Below are positions 53,918-64,000 of a DNA stretch of 64,000 nucleotides, in pieces. The position numbers and the translations under genes are program-made. Source of the stretch: Polynucleobacter sp. (lineage in GTDB: Bacteria; Pseudomonadota; Gammaproteobacteria; Burkholderiales; Burkholderiaceae_D); the NCBI GenBank assembly GCA_021737945.1, contig JAIPCX010000010.1:35326-99325 (forward strand), in the 5' to 3' direction. The notes beneath the pieces were generated by a model that saw only the letters and a list, made by a program, of their open reading frames with translations, did not search any database and was not told the origin of the DNA. Position 1 is the first letter of the stretch. Each line of letters starts with the position of its first letter.

Positions 53918-56806
53918 ATGAAACGCATGCTGTTTAATGCCACGCAACAGGAAGAGTTGCGCGTAGCAATCGTCGATGGGCAAAAGCTGATCGACATCGA
54001 TATCGAGACCACCGGTCGCGAACAACGAAAATCCAATATCTACAAAGGCATCATCACCCGCATCGAGCCCTCGCTCGAGGCCTGCTTTGTCAACTACGGT
54101 GAAGAACGTCACGGTTTCCTACCCTTTAAAGAAGTCGCGCGCAGCTATTTCCGCGAAGGCGTCGACATCCGCAACGCAAGCATCCGCGATGCCTTGCGCG
54201 AAGGTCAGGAAATTGTGGTTCAGGTTGAAAAAGAAGAGCGCGGCAACAAAGGCGCTGCCCTAACGTCATTTATCTCACTCGCCGGTCGCTATCTGGTCCT
54301 CATGCCGAACAACCCTCGTGGTGGTGGCGTGTCTCGCCGTGTTGAAGGTGAAGACCGACAAGAACTGCGTGAAGCCATGGACAAGCTCGATCTACCTCAG
54401 GGTATGTCTGTGATTGCTCGTACTGCCGGCATCGGACGTAACGTCGATGAACTGCAGTGGGATTTAAATTACTTAATGCAGCTCTGGCGTGCCATCGATG
54501 GCGCGGGCAAATCGGCACCAGGTGCTTTCTTGATCTATCAAGAATCCTCACTCGTCATCCGCGCAATTCGCGACTACTTCCAGCCTGATATCGGTGAAAT
54601 TCTCATCGATACCGATGACATTTTTGAACAAGCTCAGCAGTTCATGAGTCACGTGATGCCGGATATGGCGCACAGAGTCAAACGCTACCGTGAAGATGTG
54701 CCGCTGTTTTCGCGTTTTCAGATCGAACACCAAATCGAAAGCGCTTATTCGCGCACCGTACCGCTGCCCTCTGGCGGCGCTATCGTTATCGATCACACTG
54801 AAGCACTGGTATCCGTTGATGTGAACTCGGCGCGTTCCACGCGCGGCGGTGATATCGAAAGCACCGCATTCAACACCAATCTTGAAGCCGCTGATGAAGT
54901 CGCCCGTCAATTACGCCTGCGTGACTTGGGCGGCTTGATTGTGATCGACTTCATCGACATGGAGAATTCCAAGAATCAGCGTGAAGTTGAGAATCGCCTC
55001 AAGGATGCATTGCACTACGATCGTGCACGCGTTCAGATGGGCAAAATTTCTCGCTTTGGTTTGATGGAGCTCTCGCGTCAGCGACTGCGCCCTTCGCTCT
55101 CCGAAGGTAGCCACATCACTTGCCCACGCTGTAACGGCACTGGGCATATCCGCGATACCGAGTCATCTGCATTGCAAGTCCTGCGTATTATTCAAGAAGA
55201 AGCGATGAAGGAAAACTCAGCAGCGATCCACGTGCAAGCTCCCGTGGATGTGGCTGCATTCCTACTGAACGAAAAACGTGGCGAGATTTTGAAAATCGAA
55301 ACTCGTCATCGCGCCTCTGTGGTGCTGATTCCTAATAAGCACTTAGAGACACCGCACTACAAGCTTGATCGTATCAAGCACGACGATCCACGCTTAGATG
55401 ATCTGCAAGCCAGCTACAAATTAGCTGAAGAAGGCGACACCGATGTCGGTTACAGTAAGCGCAAAGAAGAAGAGCGCAAGCCACGTCAGGAAGCCGTCGT
55501 TAAATCGATCACACCTGATCAACCTGCACCGATTGTTGAGCGTCGCGAAACTCGCGGACAAAGCAATGAGCAAGCAGCCGAAGGTTTTCTGTCGCGTCTG
55601 TTTGGATTTTTCCGTAAAAAACCAGCCACTGAAACTCCGACAGCCTCCGGCGCAAAAACTAAAGATCGTGAACGCAGCGAGCGCGGTGGTCGCGGTCGTA
55701 ACCGTTCTGGTCGTGGACGCGGACGTGATAAGACGGAAGAGCGTCCAGAGTCACGCGAAGGCAAAGAAGTACGTGAGCCTAAGGTTAAGGAAATCAAAGA
55801 GCCGCGTCAGCCCAAGCCACCACGTGAGCCTAAAGAGGCGCGCGAACCCAAAGACGGTAATGAGCCACGTCGCGAACGCGGTAATCGTCAGCAACGTGAT
55901 GACAAGCGTCCACTCGCTGTCGATGAAAATACCAATCTTGTCAGCGCAGACGGCACTAACCCAGCAAGCACGCATCCAGTGACCGCTTCAGTGGGTAGTG
56001 ATCAAGCGATTCAGGCTGATCTACTTACCACCCCTGGTGAAGAGTCAACCACCGATGCATCGGGTGAGCCACGTCGCCGTCGTCGTCGTGGAGGCCGCAA
56101 CCGTAATCGTCGTGATCGTGATCAGGTCGATGGCAATCAATTAGAGAATGCTGGTATGGCCGAGCAAGATTCACACGGGCATGTTGATCACTTCGAATCG
56201 AATACCGTCGAGGTAGTGCAGCAATTTATCGAGCACACCAGCGAGCCACATGTAAGCTATTCAACAGAAACGCCTGTGAGTACTGCAGCGACTTACTCAT
56301 CGGCGCCGACGTTTACGAGCGAAGCAACTACACCAGCCACCCCTGCGGCAATAGCCGAAGCTCCCGTGGTTGAGCACAAGTACACGCCTGTTGATTCACC
56401 TGCGCATTCGAATACAAGTACGCATCATGAACACGAGTATCATGAGCATGATAATAAGCACGATGGTCATCCTGAAACCCACGCTGAATCATCAACAGTT
56501 GCGGCAGCTCCAACACCTGCTCCCGTGTTCGTACCAACACCGGTGGCAGTAACTCCTGCACCTGCACCTGCACCTGCACCTGCACCTGCACCTGCACCGG
56601 TGCCAGCGCCGGCAGCGAGCCAACAGAGTTTGGACGACGTATTGAAATCTGCCGGCCTGACCATGGCGGTGACCAACCCAGACAAACTACGACAGGTACA
56701 GGAAGCTTCCGCCGTATCCGCTCCAACTACACGCACACCACGTGAGCGTAAGCCGGTGGTGTCTACACCCTCGGAGCCGTTGGTACAAATCGAGACACAA
56801 CGCTAA
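53918..56806 (+). CDS. rne: Ribonuclease E
   Basis: 962 residues. S1 domain ([22 protein letters not shown]), 5' sensor, catalytic DNase-I-like part with metal Asp in [13 protein letters not shown] and [10 protein letters not shown], and the Zn-link Cys402-Pro-Arg-Cys405. The C-terminal half from about 510 is disordered: Arg/Gly/Glu-rich blocks ([17 protein letters not shown]), Lys/Glu/Pro repeats, and a Pro-Ala tract, forming the scaffold for the degradosome and RNA binding. GGAG precedes the ATG. Essential for mRNA decay and rRNA/tRNA processing. Confidence 0.97.
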   Translation: MKRMLFNATQQEELRVAIVDGQKLIDIDIETTGREQRKSNIYKGIITRIEPSLEACFVNYGEERHGFLPFKEVARSYFREGVDIRNASIRDALREGQEIVVQVEKEERGNKGAALTSFISLAGRYLVLMPNNPRGGGVSRRVEGEDRQELREAMDKLDLPQGMSVIARTAGIGRNVDELQWDLNYLMQLWRAIDGAGKSAPGAFLIYQESSLVIRAIRDYFQPDIGEILIDTDDIFEQAQQFMSHVMPDMAHRVKRYREDVPLFSRFQIEHQIESAYSRTVPLPSGGAIVIDHTEALVSVDVNSARSTRGGDIESTAFNTNLEAADEVARQLRLRDLGGLIVIDFIDMENSKNQREVENRLKDALHYDRARVQMGKISRFGLMELSRQRLRPSLSEGSHITCPRCNGTGHIRDTESSALQVLRIIQEEAMKENSAAIHVQAPVDVAAFLLNEKRGEILKIETRHRASVVLIPNKHLETPHYKLDRIKHDDPRLDDLQASYKLAEEGDTDVGYSKRKEEERKPRQEAVVKSITPDQPAPIVERRETRGQSNEQAAEGFLSRLFGFFRKKPATETPTASGAKTKDRERSERGGRGRNRSGRGRGRDKTEERPESREGKEVREPKVKEIKEPRQPKPPREPKEAREPKDGNEPRRERGNRQQRDDKRPLAVDENTNLVSADGTNPASTHPVTASVGSDQAIQADLLTTPGEESTTDASGEPRRRRRRGGRNRNRRDRDQVDGNQLENAGMAEQDSHGHVDHFESNTVEVVQQFIEHTSEPHVSYSTETPVSTAATYSSAPTFTSEATTPATPAAIAEAPVVEHKYTPVDSPAHSNTSTHHEHEYHEHDNKHDGHPETHAESSTVAAAPTPAPVFVPTPVAVTPAPAPAPAPAPAPAPVPAPAASQQSLDDVLKSAGLTMAVTNPDKLRQVQEASAVSAPTTRTPRERKPVVSTPSEPLVQIETQR
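56555..56598 (+). repeat. CCTGCA hexanucleotide repeat in rne
   Basis: About seven perfect copies of CCTGCA encode an Ala-Pro run in the disordered C-terminal part. Because the unit is six bases, copy changes stay in frame and would only lengthen or shorten the linker. Confidence 0.85.
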
Positions 56807-56827
56807 GTATTTGTTGTTTTCGCTTAC

Positions 56828-56862
56828 AAAAAAAACCGCAGAATGATCTGCGGTTTTTTTTT
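56828..56862. terminator. Bidirectional terminator, rne and Nudix gene
   Basis: Eight A, CCGCAGA-N4-TCTGCGG, then nine T. It serves the converging rne (+) and Nudix (-) transcripts. Confidence 0.88.
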
Positions 56863-56885
56863 GATCTCAATAAAGCGAATAAACG

Positions 56886-57449
56886 CTATCGCTTGGGTGG
56901 AGTCCATTCGCCTTTTTGAATCTTCTCAAGCCAAAAAGCGCCAATGATGGTTTTTACGTCAGTAATCTTTCCAGTTCTCACCCACTCAAGCACTTCAGTA
57001 AATGGAATGGTAAACACATCAAGAAATTCGCCGACATCTAGCTCTTGCTGTCCTTCAGACAAACCTTTGGCCAGATAAATATCCAGATGTTCATCCGAGT
57101 AAGCAATCGCATTATGTATGGTGCAAACATAGTGCCACTCAGTCGCTGAATACCCGGTCTCTTCGCGCAATTCACGTTGCGCGCAAAGTAATGGATCTTC
57201 GTCGTAGTCTAATTTACCGGCTGGGAACTCTATGAACACTTGATCGTTGGGATAACGGAACTGCCGTTCCATTACGACTCGGCCATCATCAAACAAAGGA
57301 ATAATGACGACAGCGCCTGGATGACGCAAGTATTCGCGAACCGCTTGCGTACCATCGGGCAAACGAACCTGATCACTGCGAAGTTTGATGAATGCGCCGT
57401 CGTAAACAAGCTCACTACTGATCGGTGATTCCGTCAGGTGTTTGTCCAT
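56886..57449 (-). CDS. Nudix hydrolase, ADP-ribose pyrophosphatase type
   Basis: 187 residues. Complete Nudix box: G-x5-E-x7-R-E-x2-E-E-x-G from GKLDYDEDP to REETGYS at about residue 75-97. The flanking ELVYDGAFIKLRSDQVRLPDG and GAVVIIPLFDDGRVVMERQFRYP are typical of ADP-ribose pyrophosphatases. It lies downstream of the nuo operon and the DUF2818 gene, on the same strand. Confidence 0.92.
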   Translation of the reverse strand: MDKHLTESPISSELVYDGAFIKLRSDQVRLPDGTQAVREYLRHPGAVVIIPLFDDGRVVMERQFRYPNDQVFIEFPAGKLDYDEDPLLCAQRELREETGYSATEWHYVCTIHNAIAYSDEHLDIYLAKGLSEGQQELDVGEFLDVFTIPFTEVLEWVRTGKITDVKTIIGAFWLEKIQKGEWTPPKR

Positions 57450-57507
57450 CAGTGCTCCGAGAAATGGATAAAAAATTGAGCGCTAGCGTCGCCGCCGCGA
57501 AGCTTAC

Positions 57508-57819
57508 TTAATCGGTGGTTTTTTGCCGACGCAAATGGCGCCAGACGTAGCCTGGGAAAGCCAGTACTAGCATGAGGCAAATAGTCACGGTATAGAACTG
57601 CCAGCCTTGAGGGAAGGCATTGCCGGCCATGGATTCAAGTCCACGTGCCATACCCAGCAACAAAAAATACAAGACCAGTAATTCAAACAGGCGAATAGCA
57701 AACGATTTGGGGGCACCTTTGAATCGATACACACCAAAAAAAGAGTCAGTCACAAACGGGAAATTAGCCGCCACCGCCATCAAGAAAATAACTAACCACG
57801 CAGCTGTTGAGGTATTCAT
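57508..57819 (-). CDS. DUF2818 membrane protein
   Basis: 103 residues with three hydrophobic segments (AAWLVIFLMAVAANFPFV; FELLVLYFLLLGMARG; FYTVTICLMLVLAFPGYVW). Members follow nuoN in Burkholderiales; a link with complex I is only positional. It begins 13 bases after nuoN. Confidence 0.88.
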   Translation of the reverse strand: MNTSTAAWLVIFLMAVAANFPFVTDSFFGVYRFKGAPKSFAIRLFELLVLYFLLLGMARGLESMAGNAFPQGWQFYTVTICLMLVLAFPGYVWRHLRRQKTTD

Positions 57820-57832
57820 AGTGAATTCAGCT

Positions 57833-59320
57833 TCAGGACGCTAGCGCCTGAGTGATGGCACGCAGGCACGCACTCATCAAAGGACTCGGCAACAAACCTA
57901 ATACCAAAGTCGCCGCACCATTGATCGATAAAACAATTTGCATGTCCTTAGGAACACTGATGGGAGCCGTATCAATCGCATCATCAAAGTACATGAGCTT
58001 AATCACGCGCAAATAATAGAATGCACCTACCAGTGACATCATCACCGCAAAAATAACTAATGCAACCTGTCCGGCGTCGAGTGCTGCTTGTAGCACGGAC
58101 AGCTTGGCGTAAAAGCCCACCATCGGCGGCACACCAGCCAATGACAGCATGAGCAACATCATCATGGCTGCAAACCATGGACTACGTTGATTCAAGCCTT
58201 TGAAATCATCTAACTGCTCAGCTTCAAAACCTTGGCGCGACAGCAGCATAATGGTTGCGAAGCTACCCAAGGTAGTCAGCACATAGGTGATGGTGTAAAA
58301 CATCGATGCGCTGTAGGCGCTGGCCGTTGCTTCAGCAGTCGATCCCGTAAAAACACCCGATGCCAAACCAAGCAACATAAAACCCATTTGCGAAATGGTC
58401 GAATAGGCCAGCATGCGTTTGATGTTGGTCTGCGCAAGCGCGGTAATGTTACCGATAACCAGAGACGCAACTGACATTACCACCAGCATCTGCTGCCAGT
58501 CGGCTGCCAATGCGCCCAGCCCCTCCACCAACAAGCGCATGCAAATAGCAAAGGCAGCGAGTTTAGGCGCAGCACCTAATAACAACGTAACTGATGTAGG
58601 AGCACCTTGATACACATCCGGTGCCCACATATGAAATGGCGCTGCTCCTAATTTAAAGGCCAAGCCAGACACCATAAATACTAGACCTAACACGAGCACC
58701 GTCTTACTCGCCGAACCAGCAGCGATAGCCACCGCTACTTGCGTCAAGTTGAGAGAACCAGTGGCGCCATACAACATCGACATCCCGTACAACATAAAAC
58801 CGGAAGCGAGTGCGCCAAGTACAAAATACTTCATGGCGGCTTCAGTAGAGATCGGGTTATCGCGACGCAGTGCAACCAATGCGTACAGCGAAAGCGACAT
58901 TAATTCCAGTCCGAGATAAATGATCAGGAAGCTATTCCCTGAGATCATGATCATCTGGCCAAGCAAGGTCAGCAACGCCAACACATAAAATTCGCCACTC
59001 AATGAACCGCCCAACATGCCGCGGATCAACACATACTGGCGCGAATAAATCAGCGTGATAAACGTGGCCACACAAGCAAACAGCTTGAGCAGCATAGCCA
59101 TAGGATCGTTCACAAACATTTGATTAAATGCGTAGCTGCTACCGGCTGCACCAAAACCTGAGATAGCGATGTAGCCCGTCACAACAATCGCGAGTAGCGA
59201 CAAGCGATGACTCATTGGCTGACTATCTTCGTGCACAAACAATCCGACGACTAGCACGGCCATGATCGCAATCGCGAGAAAAATCTCAGCGCTAGCGGGA
59301 ATCAGGTTCAGTTCATTCAT
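57833..59320 (-). CDS. nuoN: NADH-quinone oxidoreductase subunit N
   Basis: 495-residue antiporter-like membrane subunit of complex I with about 14 membrane helices. Proton-channel residues appear in GLELMSLSLYALVAL (Glu) and in the discontinuous helix region FKLGAAPFHMWAPDVYQGAP (Lys). Pumps protons in the membrane arm. It follows nuoM by 23 bases. Confidence 0.96.
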   Translation of the reverse strand: MNELNLIPASAEIFLAIAIMAVLVVGLFVHEDSQPMSHRLSLLAIVVTGYIAISGFGAAGSSYAFNQMFVNDPMAMLLKLFACVATFITLIYSRQYVLIRGMLGGSLSGEFYVLALLTLLGQMIMISGNSFLIIYLGLELMSLSLYALVALRRDNPISTEAAMKYFVLGALASGFMLYGMSMLYGATGSLNLTQVAVAIAAGSASKTVLVLGLVFMVSGLAFKLGAAPFHMWAPDVYQGAPTSVTLLLGAAPKLAAFAICMRLLVEGLGALAADWQQMLVVMSVASLVIGNITALAQTNIKRMLAYSTISQMGFMLLGLASGVFTGSTAEATASAYSASMFYTITYVLTTLGSFATIMLLSRQGFEAEQLDDFKGLNQRSPWFAAMMMLLMLSLAGVPPMVGFYAKLSVLQAALDAGQVALVIFAVMMSLVGAFYYLRVIKLMYFDDAIDTAPISVPKDMQIVLSINGAATLVLGLLPSPLMSACLRAITQALAS

Positions 59321-59343
59321 GATCAGCCGATGAAAAATCTAGG

Positions 59344-60834
59344 TTATTGGGGAATCTTGGAAACCGACACATGCTGAAGTAAATCAGTCACCGAGGTCTG
59401 CATCGCATCAGTAAACGGAGCGGGATACACACCCATCCACAGCACAGCAATCGCCAATACACTCAGCATGAAAAACTCGCGCGACGTGAGATCGGTCAGG
59501 GCTGCGACATCGTCATTCGCCACCTCGCCAAACACCACACGCTTGACTAGCCACAACGAATAAGCCGCACCCAGTATCAGCGCAGTCGCCGCCAGCAAAC
59601 CTATCCAGAAATTGTATTTGACTGAACCGAGTATCACCAGAAACTCACCGATGAAACCCGAAGTACCCGGCAGACCAGCGTTGGCCAACGAAAAAAGTAC
59701 AAACAAAGCTGCAAAACGGGGCATGGTATTAATCACACCACCATACGATGCAATCTCGCGTGAATGAACACGGTCGTAAAGAACGCCGATACACAAAAAC
59801 ATAGCGCCTGACACAAAACCGTGCGAGATCATTTGCATTAAACCGCCCTGCACCGCCATCTCACCAAACAAAAAGAAACCTAAGGTGACAAAACCCATGT
59901 GGGCAATCGATGAATACGCCACCAGTTTTTTCATGTCAGCTTGTACGAGCGCGACTAAACCAATGTAAATCACAGCGACTAAGGACAAGGCAATCATCAT
60001 CCCCGATAAATAGTGACTAGCATCCGGTGCTATCGGGAGTGAAAATCTCAAGAAACCATAACCACCTAACTTCAACATGATCGCCGCCAGTACCACTGAG
60101 CCGCCAGTAGGTGCTTCAACGTGAGCATCAGGTAACCAAGTGTGAACAGGCCACATCGGCACCTTGACCGCAAAGGCCATCAAGAAGGCTAAGAAAACGA
60201 GTATCTGCCCATACAGCGTCAAAGGCAGCTTATGCCATGTTTGAATATCAAAGCTGCCATTCGATTGCGCGTACAAGTACAACAAAGCCACCAGCATCAG
60301 CAACGAGCCAAGCAAGGTGTACAAGAAAAATTTAAGTGCTGCATAAACACGACGGGGACCGCCCCAAACACCGATGATGATAAACATCGGTATCAGCGTC
60401 GCTTCAAAGAACACGTAGAACAACAACGCATCCAGCGCGCAGAACACACCAATCATGACGCCGGACAGAATTAAAAAAGCACCCATGTACTGAGAAACGC
60501 GCTTCTCAATCACTTGCCAACCGGCGATCACCACGATGAACGTGATAAAAGCGGTTAAGGGGATGAACCACAGCGACAGACCATCAATACCCAAATGATA
60601 AAAAACATTGAAGCGCTCTATCCACGCTGATTTTTCAACAAACTGCATGCCATGCGCCGCTGAATCGAATTGATCGACGAGCGGGAGCGTGAACAAAAAG
60701 CTGACCAACGAACCGAGCAACGATAAATGACGAGCGAGCTTTGCCTTGCTGTCAGAGCCGACGGCTAACACCACGATACCAAACACGATCGGTACCCAGA
60801 TCGCAAGGCTCAGATAAGGAATAGTTGACTGCAT
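59344..60834 (-). CDS. nuoM: NADH-quinone oxidoreductase subunit M
   Basis: 496 residues, antiporter-like complex I subunit. Channel residues in YVFFEATLIPMFIIIG (Glu) and AFAVKVPMWPVHTWLPDAHVEAPT (Lys), later SIAHMGFVTLG. ATG 60834 is chosen because the membrane protein begins at MQSTIPYLSLAIWVPIVFG; earlier in-frame starts (up to 60984) lie within nuoL. Confidence 0.96.
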   Translation of the reverse strand: MQSTIPYLSLAIWVPIVFGIVVLAVGSDSKAKLARHLSLLGSLVSFLFTLPLVDQFDSAAHGMQFVEKSAWIERFNVFYHLGIDGLSLWFIPLTAFITFIVVIAGWQVIEKRVSQYMGAFLILSGVMIGVFCALDALLFYVFFEATLIPMFIIIGVWGGPRRVYAALKFFLYTLLGSLLMLVALLYLYAQSNGSFDIQTWHKLPLTLYGQILVFLAFLMAFAVKVPMWPVHTWLPDAHVEAPTGGSVVLAAIMLKLGGYGFLRFSLPIAPDASHYLSGMMIALSLVAVIYIGLVALVQADMKKLVAYSSIAHMGFVTLGFFLFGEMAVQGGLMQMISHGFVSGAMFLCIGVLYDRVHSREIASYGGVINTMPRFAALFVLFSLANAGLPGTSGFIGEFLVILGSVKYNFWIGLLAATALILGAAYSLWLVKRVVFGEVANDDVAALTDLTSREFFMLSVLAIAVLWMGVYPAPFTDAMQTSVTDLLQHVSVSKIPQ

Positions 60835-60872
60835 GGTTGTATTTTCGCGGGCCGCTGTTCTGTTGAATTCGA

Positions 60873-62903
60873 TCAGGAAGTCATCAGCAGATAACCCATA
60901 TACAGGGCTACTGCGACGATCATGGTGAATGCATAGTGATAAATATAGCCAGTCTGGAAGGTGCGCGTCACGGTGGATAACCACCCTACTAATCGCGCGC
61001 TACCGTTCACAATCCAGCCATCAATCAGTGTTTTGTCGCCTATCGATGAGAAACCGGAACCCAGCTTGCGCGCACCGGCGGCAAAAACCACTTCATTGAT
61101 TTTGTCCATGTAGTACTTGTTATCCAGCAGCGTGTAGATTGCGCTGAATTTTTGGTAAAACCAAGCAGGTACTTTGGGGTTAATCATGTAGCAGTACCAC
61201 GAAGCGACCACGCCACTCAGCGCCAACACAAACGGCAAGCTAGTTAAGGCGTGAATCGCCATCGCAGTCGCACTGTGGAATTCGTGGGTGAGTTCCGCCA
61301 TCGCTTCATGCTTATCCGCGACAAAGATCACGCCTTTGAAGAAATCGCCAAACAGCATCGTTTCGATGGTCAGATAACCAATCACTACTGAAGGAATCGC
61401 TAGCAATACCAACGGCAGTGTTACCACCCACGGTGTTTCGTGAGGCTTTTCACCAGGGGCTAAACCGTGATGCTCATCGTGGTGATCATCATGTGCGTCG
61501 TGTGCATCATGAGCGGCTTCATGACCAAAACGTTCTTGACCATGAAACACTAAAAAGTACATGCGGAAAGAATAGAAGGCTGTAACAAATACACCAGCCA
61601 GTACAGCAAACTGCGCAAAACCACTGCCGGCAATATGCGAGGCTTGTACCGCCTCGATAATGCTGTCTTTGGAATAGAAGCCTGAGAAAAACGGTGTACC
61701 GATCAGCGCGAGTGATCCCAGCAAACTCGTAAACCACGTGATCGGCATGTACTTCCACAAACCACCCATGCGGCGTATATCTTGATCGTGATGCATACCG
61801 ATAATGACTGAACCCGCACCTAAAAACAGCAGCGCTTTAAAGAAGGCATGCGTCATTAAATGGAATACCGCCACTGAGTAGGCCGAAGCACCCAAGGCTA
61901 CCGTCATGTAGCCCAACTGCGACAAGGTTGAATAAGCAACCACGCGCTTAATATCGTTTTGGATGATGCCCAAAAAGCCCATGAACAACGCTGTAATCGA
62001 GCCGATGACTAAAACAAACGATAAGGCGGTGTCGGATAGTTCAAACAGTGGCGACATACGCGCCACCATGAATATGCCTGCAGTCACCATCGTGGCAGCA
62101 TGAATCAGCGCCGAGATCGGTGTTGGGCCTTCCATAGAATCGGGCAACCAGACATGCAATGGAAACTGCGCTGATTTGCCCATCGCACCAATAAACAAGC
62201 AAATACACGCTACCGTGATCAGCATCCAATCCGATCCTGGCAACGTTAATGCAGCTAGTTCTTCGCGCTTAGCAAACACTTCAGCGTAGTTCATCGAGCC
62301 GGCATACGCCAACAACAAACCAATACCCAGAATGAAACCGAAGTCACCGACACGATTCACCAAAAAGGCTTTCATGTTGGCGTAAATGGCGGTGGGTCGT
62401 TTAAACCAAAAACCAATCAAGAGGTACGAGACTAAGCCAACCGCTTCCCAGCCAAAAAACAACTGCAGGAAGTTATTGCTCATCACCAGCATGAGCATGG
62501 CAAACGTAAACAAAGAAATGTAGGCGAAGAAGCGGTTATAACCTTCATCGTCTTGCATGTAGCCTATGGTGTAGATGTGCACCATCAGAGAAACGAAGGT
62601 CACGACGCACATCATCATCGCCGTCAGGCTATCGATTAAAAAACCAATCTCCAGTTTCACGCCAGCGACCGTCATCCACGTATACAGGGTGCCGCTGTAG
62701 CTCGCTCCTCCGATAACCTCGGCTAGTGCGTGCAAAGAAATCAGAAACGCAACCAGTACACCCATGATGGTGACGCTGTGCGACGCCTTGCGTCCGATGA
62801 GGTTGCCAAAAAAACGCGTACCAAACAGGCCAGCTATTAACGAGCCGGCCAGTGGTGCCAGTGGCACTAACAACATCAGATGTGGGTTAAGTTGCCCCGC
62901 CAT
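60873..62903 (-). CDS. nuoL: NADH-quinone oxidoreductase subunit L
   Basis: 676 residues, largest antiporter-like subunit, with about 16 helices and the long lateral helix. Key sites: FGWEAVGLVSYLLIGFW (Glu), KSAQFPLHVWLPDSMEGPTPISALIHAATMV (Lys/His). A His/Asp-rich loop (AAHDAHDAHDDHHDEHHG) near residue 470 is a lineage feature and might bind metal. Follows nuoK by 25 bases. Confidence 0.97.
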   Translation of the reverse strand: MAGQLNPHLMLLVPLAPLAGSLIAGLFGTRFFGNLIGRKASHSVTIMGVLVAFLISLHALAEVIGGASYSGTLYTWMTVAGVKLEIGFLIDSLTAMMMCVVTFVSLMVHIYTIGYMQDDEGYNRFFAYISLFTFAMLMLVMSNNFLQLFFGWEAVGLVSYLLIGFWFKRPTAIYANMKAFLVNRVGDFGFILGIGLLLAYAGSMNYAEVFAKREELAALTLPGSDWMLITVACICLFIGAMGKSAQFPLHVWLPDSMEGPTPISALIHAATMVTAGIFMVARMSPLFELSDTALSFVLVIGSITALFMGFLGIIQNDIKRVVAYSTLSQLGYMTVALGASAYSVAVFHLMTHAFFKALLFLGAGSVIIGMHHDQDIRRMGGLWKYMPITWFTSLLGSLALIGTPFFSGFYSKDSIIEAVQASHIAGSGFAQFAVLAGVFVTAFYSFRMYFLVFHGQERFGHEAAHDAHDAHDDHHDEHHGLAPGEKPHETPWVVTLPLVLLAIPSVVIGYLTIETMLFGDFFKGVIFVADKHEAMAELTHEFHSATAMAIHALTSLPFVLALSGVVASWYCYMINPKVPAWFYQKFSAIYTLLDNKYYMDKINEVVFAAGARKLGSGFSSIGDKTLIDGWIVNGSARLVGWLSTVTRTFQTGYIYHYAFTMIVAVALYMGYLLMTS

Positions 62904-62928
62904 GAAAATTCTTTTCCTTGTGAGTGAA

Positions 62929-63237
62929 TTAGCCCTTGAGACGGTCGAGTTCTTCTACATTGACCGTATTCAGGTTTCGGAACAGCACGACGAGAATCGC
63001 TAATCCAATCGCCGACTCTGCGGCAGCGACTGTCAAAATAAAAAATACAAAGATCTGGCCTGCCGCATCGCCGAGGTAATGAGAAAAAGCCACAAAATTC
63101 ATGTTGACCGCTAACAGCATCAATTCAATCGACATCATGATAATGATGACGTTTTTTCGGTTCAGGAAAATACCCATCACCGAAATCGCAAACAGAATCG
63201 CCCCCAAGGTCAAATAGTGTGCAAGTGTTATCTCCAT
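62929..63237 (-). CDS. nuoK: NADH-quinone oxidoreductase subunit K
   Basis: 102 residues with three membrane helices. Proton-path glutamates in [19 protein letters not shown] and in [18 protein letters not shown] are conserved. It starts eight bases after nuoJ. Confidence 0.97.
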   Translation of the reverse strand: MEITLAHYLTLGAILFAISVMGIFLNRKNVIIIMMSIELMLLAVNMNFVAFSHYLGDAAGQIFVFFILTVAAAESAIGLAILVVLFRNLNTVNVEELDRLKG

Positions 63238-63245
63238 GATGGGCC

Positions 63246-63875
63246 TCAGGATTTTTCTGTGGCGGATGTCTCCGCTGCACGGTTGCGTTCAGAAGGCATG
63301 CTAACAATACGCACCCTGTCCTCTTTGCGTGTCTTGACTGCTGCACCCGGATCAAAATACTTTATGTCCTTGCGTCGACGCAGGGTCAGTGCAACAGCGG
63401 CCACAATCGCCGCCAACAAGATGAGCGCTGCAATTTCAAACGCATACAGATACTGGGTATAGATGAGCTTACCCAACTCGCGCGTATCACCGATATTGAG
63501 TGTCCCGCCCTGTGCTTGCTGCGTAACGAATGCTCTCACCAGCACTGCCGTCATTTCAACCGCAACGATCAAACCAATAATTAAGGCCAGCGGCATGTGG
63601 CTCAAAAAACCTTCACGCAACTTACTCATGTCGATATCTAGCATCATCACAACAAACAGGAAGAGCACCATCACTGCACCGACATACACCAGCACCAATA
63701 CAATCGCGAGAAACTCAGCCTTGAGCAACATCCATAGAGCAGCGGCAGAGAAAAAAGACAGAATCAAAAATAAGGCCGCATTGACTGGATTGCGATCAGT
63801 AATGACTTTACCCGCTGCGACTATCAACAGCGTGGAAAAAGCATAAAAAAGAAACGTAGTAAATTCCATGAACAA
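63246..63875 (-). CDS. nuoJ: NADH-quinone oxidoreductase subunit J
   Basis: 209 residues with five membrane helices, including the pi-bulge helix [18 protein letters not shown]. The basic C-terminal tail (about 40 residues after [13 protein letters not shown]) is cytoplasmic. Links the quinone site to the antiporter subunits. Confidence 0.96.
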   Translation of the reverse strand: MFMEFTTFLFYAFSTLLIVAAGKVITDRNPVNAALFLILSFFSAAALWMLLKAEFLAIVLVLVYVGAVMVLFLFVVMMLDIDMSKLREGFLSHMPLALIIGLIVAVEMTAVLVRAFVTQQAQGGTLNIGDTRELGKLIYTQYLYAFEIAALILLAAIVAAVALTLRRRKDIKYFDPGAAVKTRKEDRVRIVSMPSERNRAAETSATEKS

Positions 63876-63877
63876 TC

Positions 63878-64000
63878 TCAGCGATAACGCGCGTCAGCTT
63901 GGCGGCTGGCGGCAATTTCAGGCTCGTACTTGTCACCGATGGCAAGCAGCATGTCTTTGGTGTAGTACAAATCCCCGCGCTTCTCTCCGTGATACTCGAG
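63878..64000 (-). CDS. nuoI: NADH-quinone oxidoreductase subunit I (partial, C-terminus)
   Basis: The last 40 residues are in the window ([39 protein letters not shown], then TGA). The segment matches the C-terminal end of NuoI, the 8-iron ferredoxin-like subunit that passes electrons toward quinone. The cluster ligands lie beyond the right edge. Confidence 0.93.
   Translation of the reverse strand, partial: LEYHGEKRGDLYYTKDMLLAIGDKYEPEIAASRQADARYR

Noticed and set aside
54911..56736. Open frames antisense to rne
   Set aside because: They mirror the GC-rich codon pattern of rne and contain low-complexity Gly/Ala or Val/Gln runs that come from the repeat tract.

Overview
The window reads as a chromosomal segment of a betaproteobacterium of the order Burkholderiales. 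The gene order is the reason: rpoE, anti-sigma factor, rseB-like, Do protease, glutaredoxin-like, lepA, lepB, DUF4845, rnc, era, recO, pdxJ, acpS, nagZ; plsX-fabH-fabD-fabG-acpP-fabF; rluC facing rne; and nuoI to nuoN followed by DUF2818 and a Nudix gene. Base composition is near the middle of the range. A family such as Oxalobacteraceae is my inference from this order; no rRNA or other decisive marker is present.

Layout. (1) About 0.2-12.2 kb, nearly all on the minus strand, is accessory and metabolic: an adhesin-E-like protein, a Sel1-repeat protein, two GMC flavin oxidoreductases, a class II aldolase, an FNR-type regulator without recognisable Fe-S ligands, and a complete five-gene branched-chain-amino-acid-type (Liv) ABC transporter. 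This looks like uptake and oxidation of an unidentified alcohol or acid. (2) 12.5-18.4 kb holds small redox genes (periplasmic thioredoxin-like, DUF1330, ArsH) on the plus strand, facing a minus-strand run of a MORN-repeat lipoprotein, a di-haem oxidoreductase and a Dph6-like PP-loop ATPase. (3) 18.4-26.3 kb is a plastic zone: an orphan HigA, an AbrB-Doc toxin-antitoxin pair, tRNA-Leu, a TonB-dependent receptor facing an orphan LuxR-type response regulator, a HigA-type antitoxin with only the tail of its toxin, an AbiE-type pair, and a truncated tyrosine recombinase beside tRNA-Cys. The E. coli order pgsA-glyW-cysT-leuZ is kept here except that about 6.6 kb separates tRNA-Cys from tRNA-Leu, so this block looks inserted. 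(4) 26.5-64 kb is core genome: lipid synthesis, DNA repair, cell-wall recycling, vitamin B6, ribosome and RNA maturation, protein secretion, the sigma-E envelope stress operon, fatty acid synthesis, RNase E, and the distal part of the complex I operon, which runs off the right edge inside nuoI.

How the parts work together. The rpoE operon has a good sigma-E-type promoter upstream of a TTG-start rpoE gene and continues through the anti-sigma factor, RseB and the periplasmic protease, as in the classical envelope stress circuit. The fatty acid genes form one minus-strand block with plsX and rpmF. The most unusual observations are the split tRNA cluster with its defence and toxin-antitoxin cargo, an intrinsic terminator directly in front of the orphan response regulator, the perfectly in-register 13-unit MORN lipoprotein, and the symmetrical operators over the promoters of the AbiE and AbrB-Doc modules. 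I found no CRISPR array, no insertion sequence and no rRNA gene. All family assignments are from reading motifs; no search was run.
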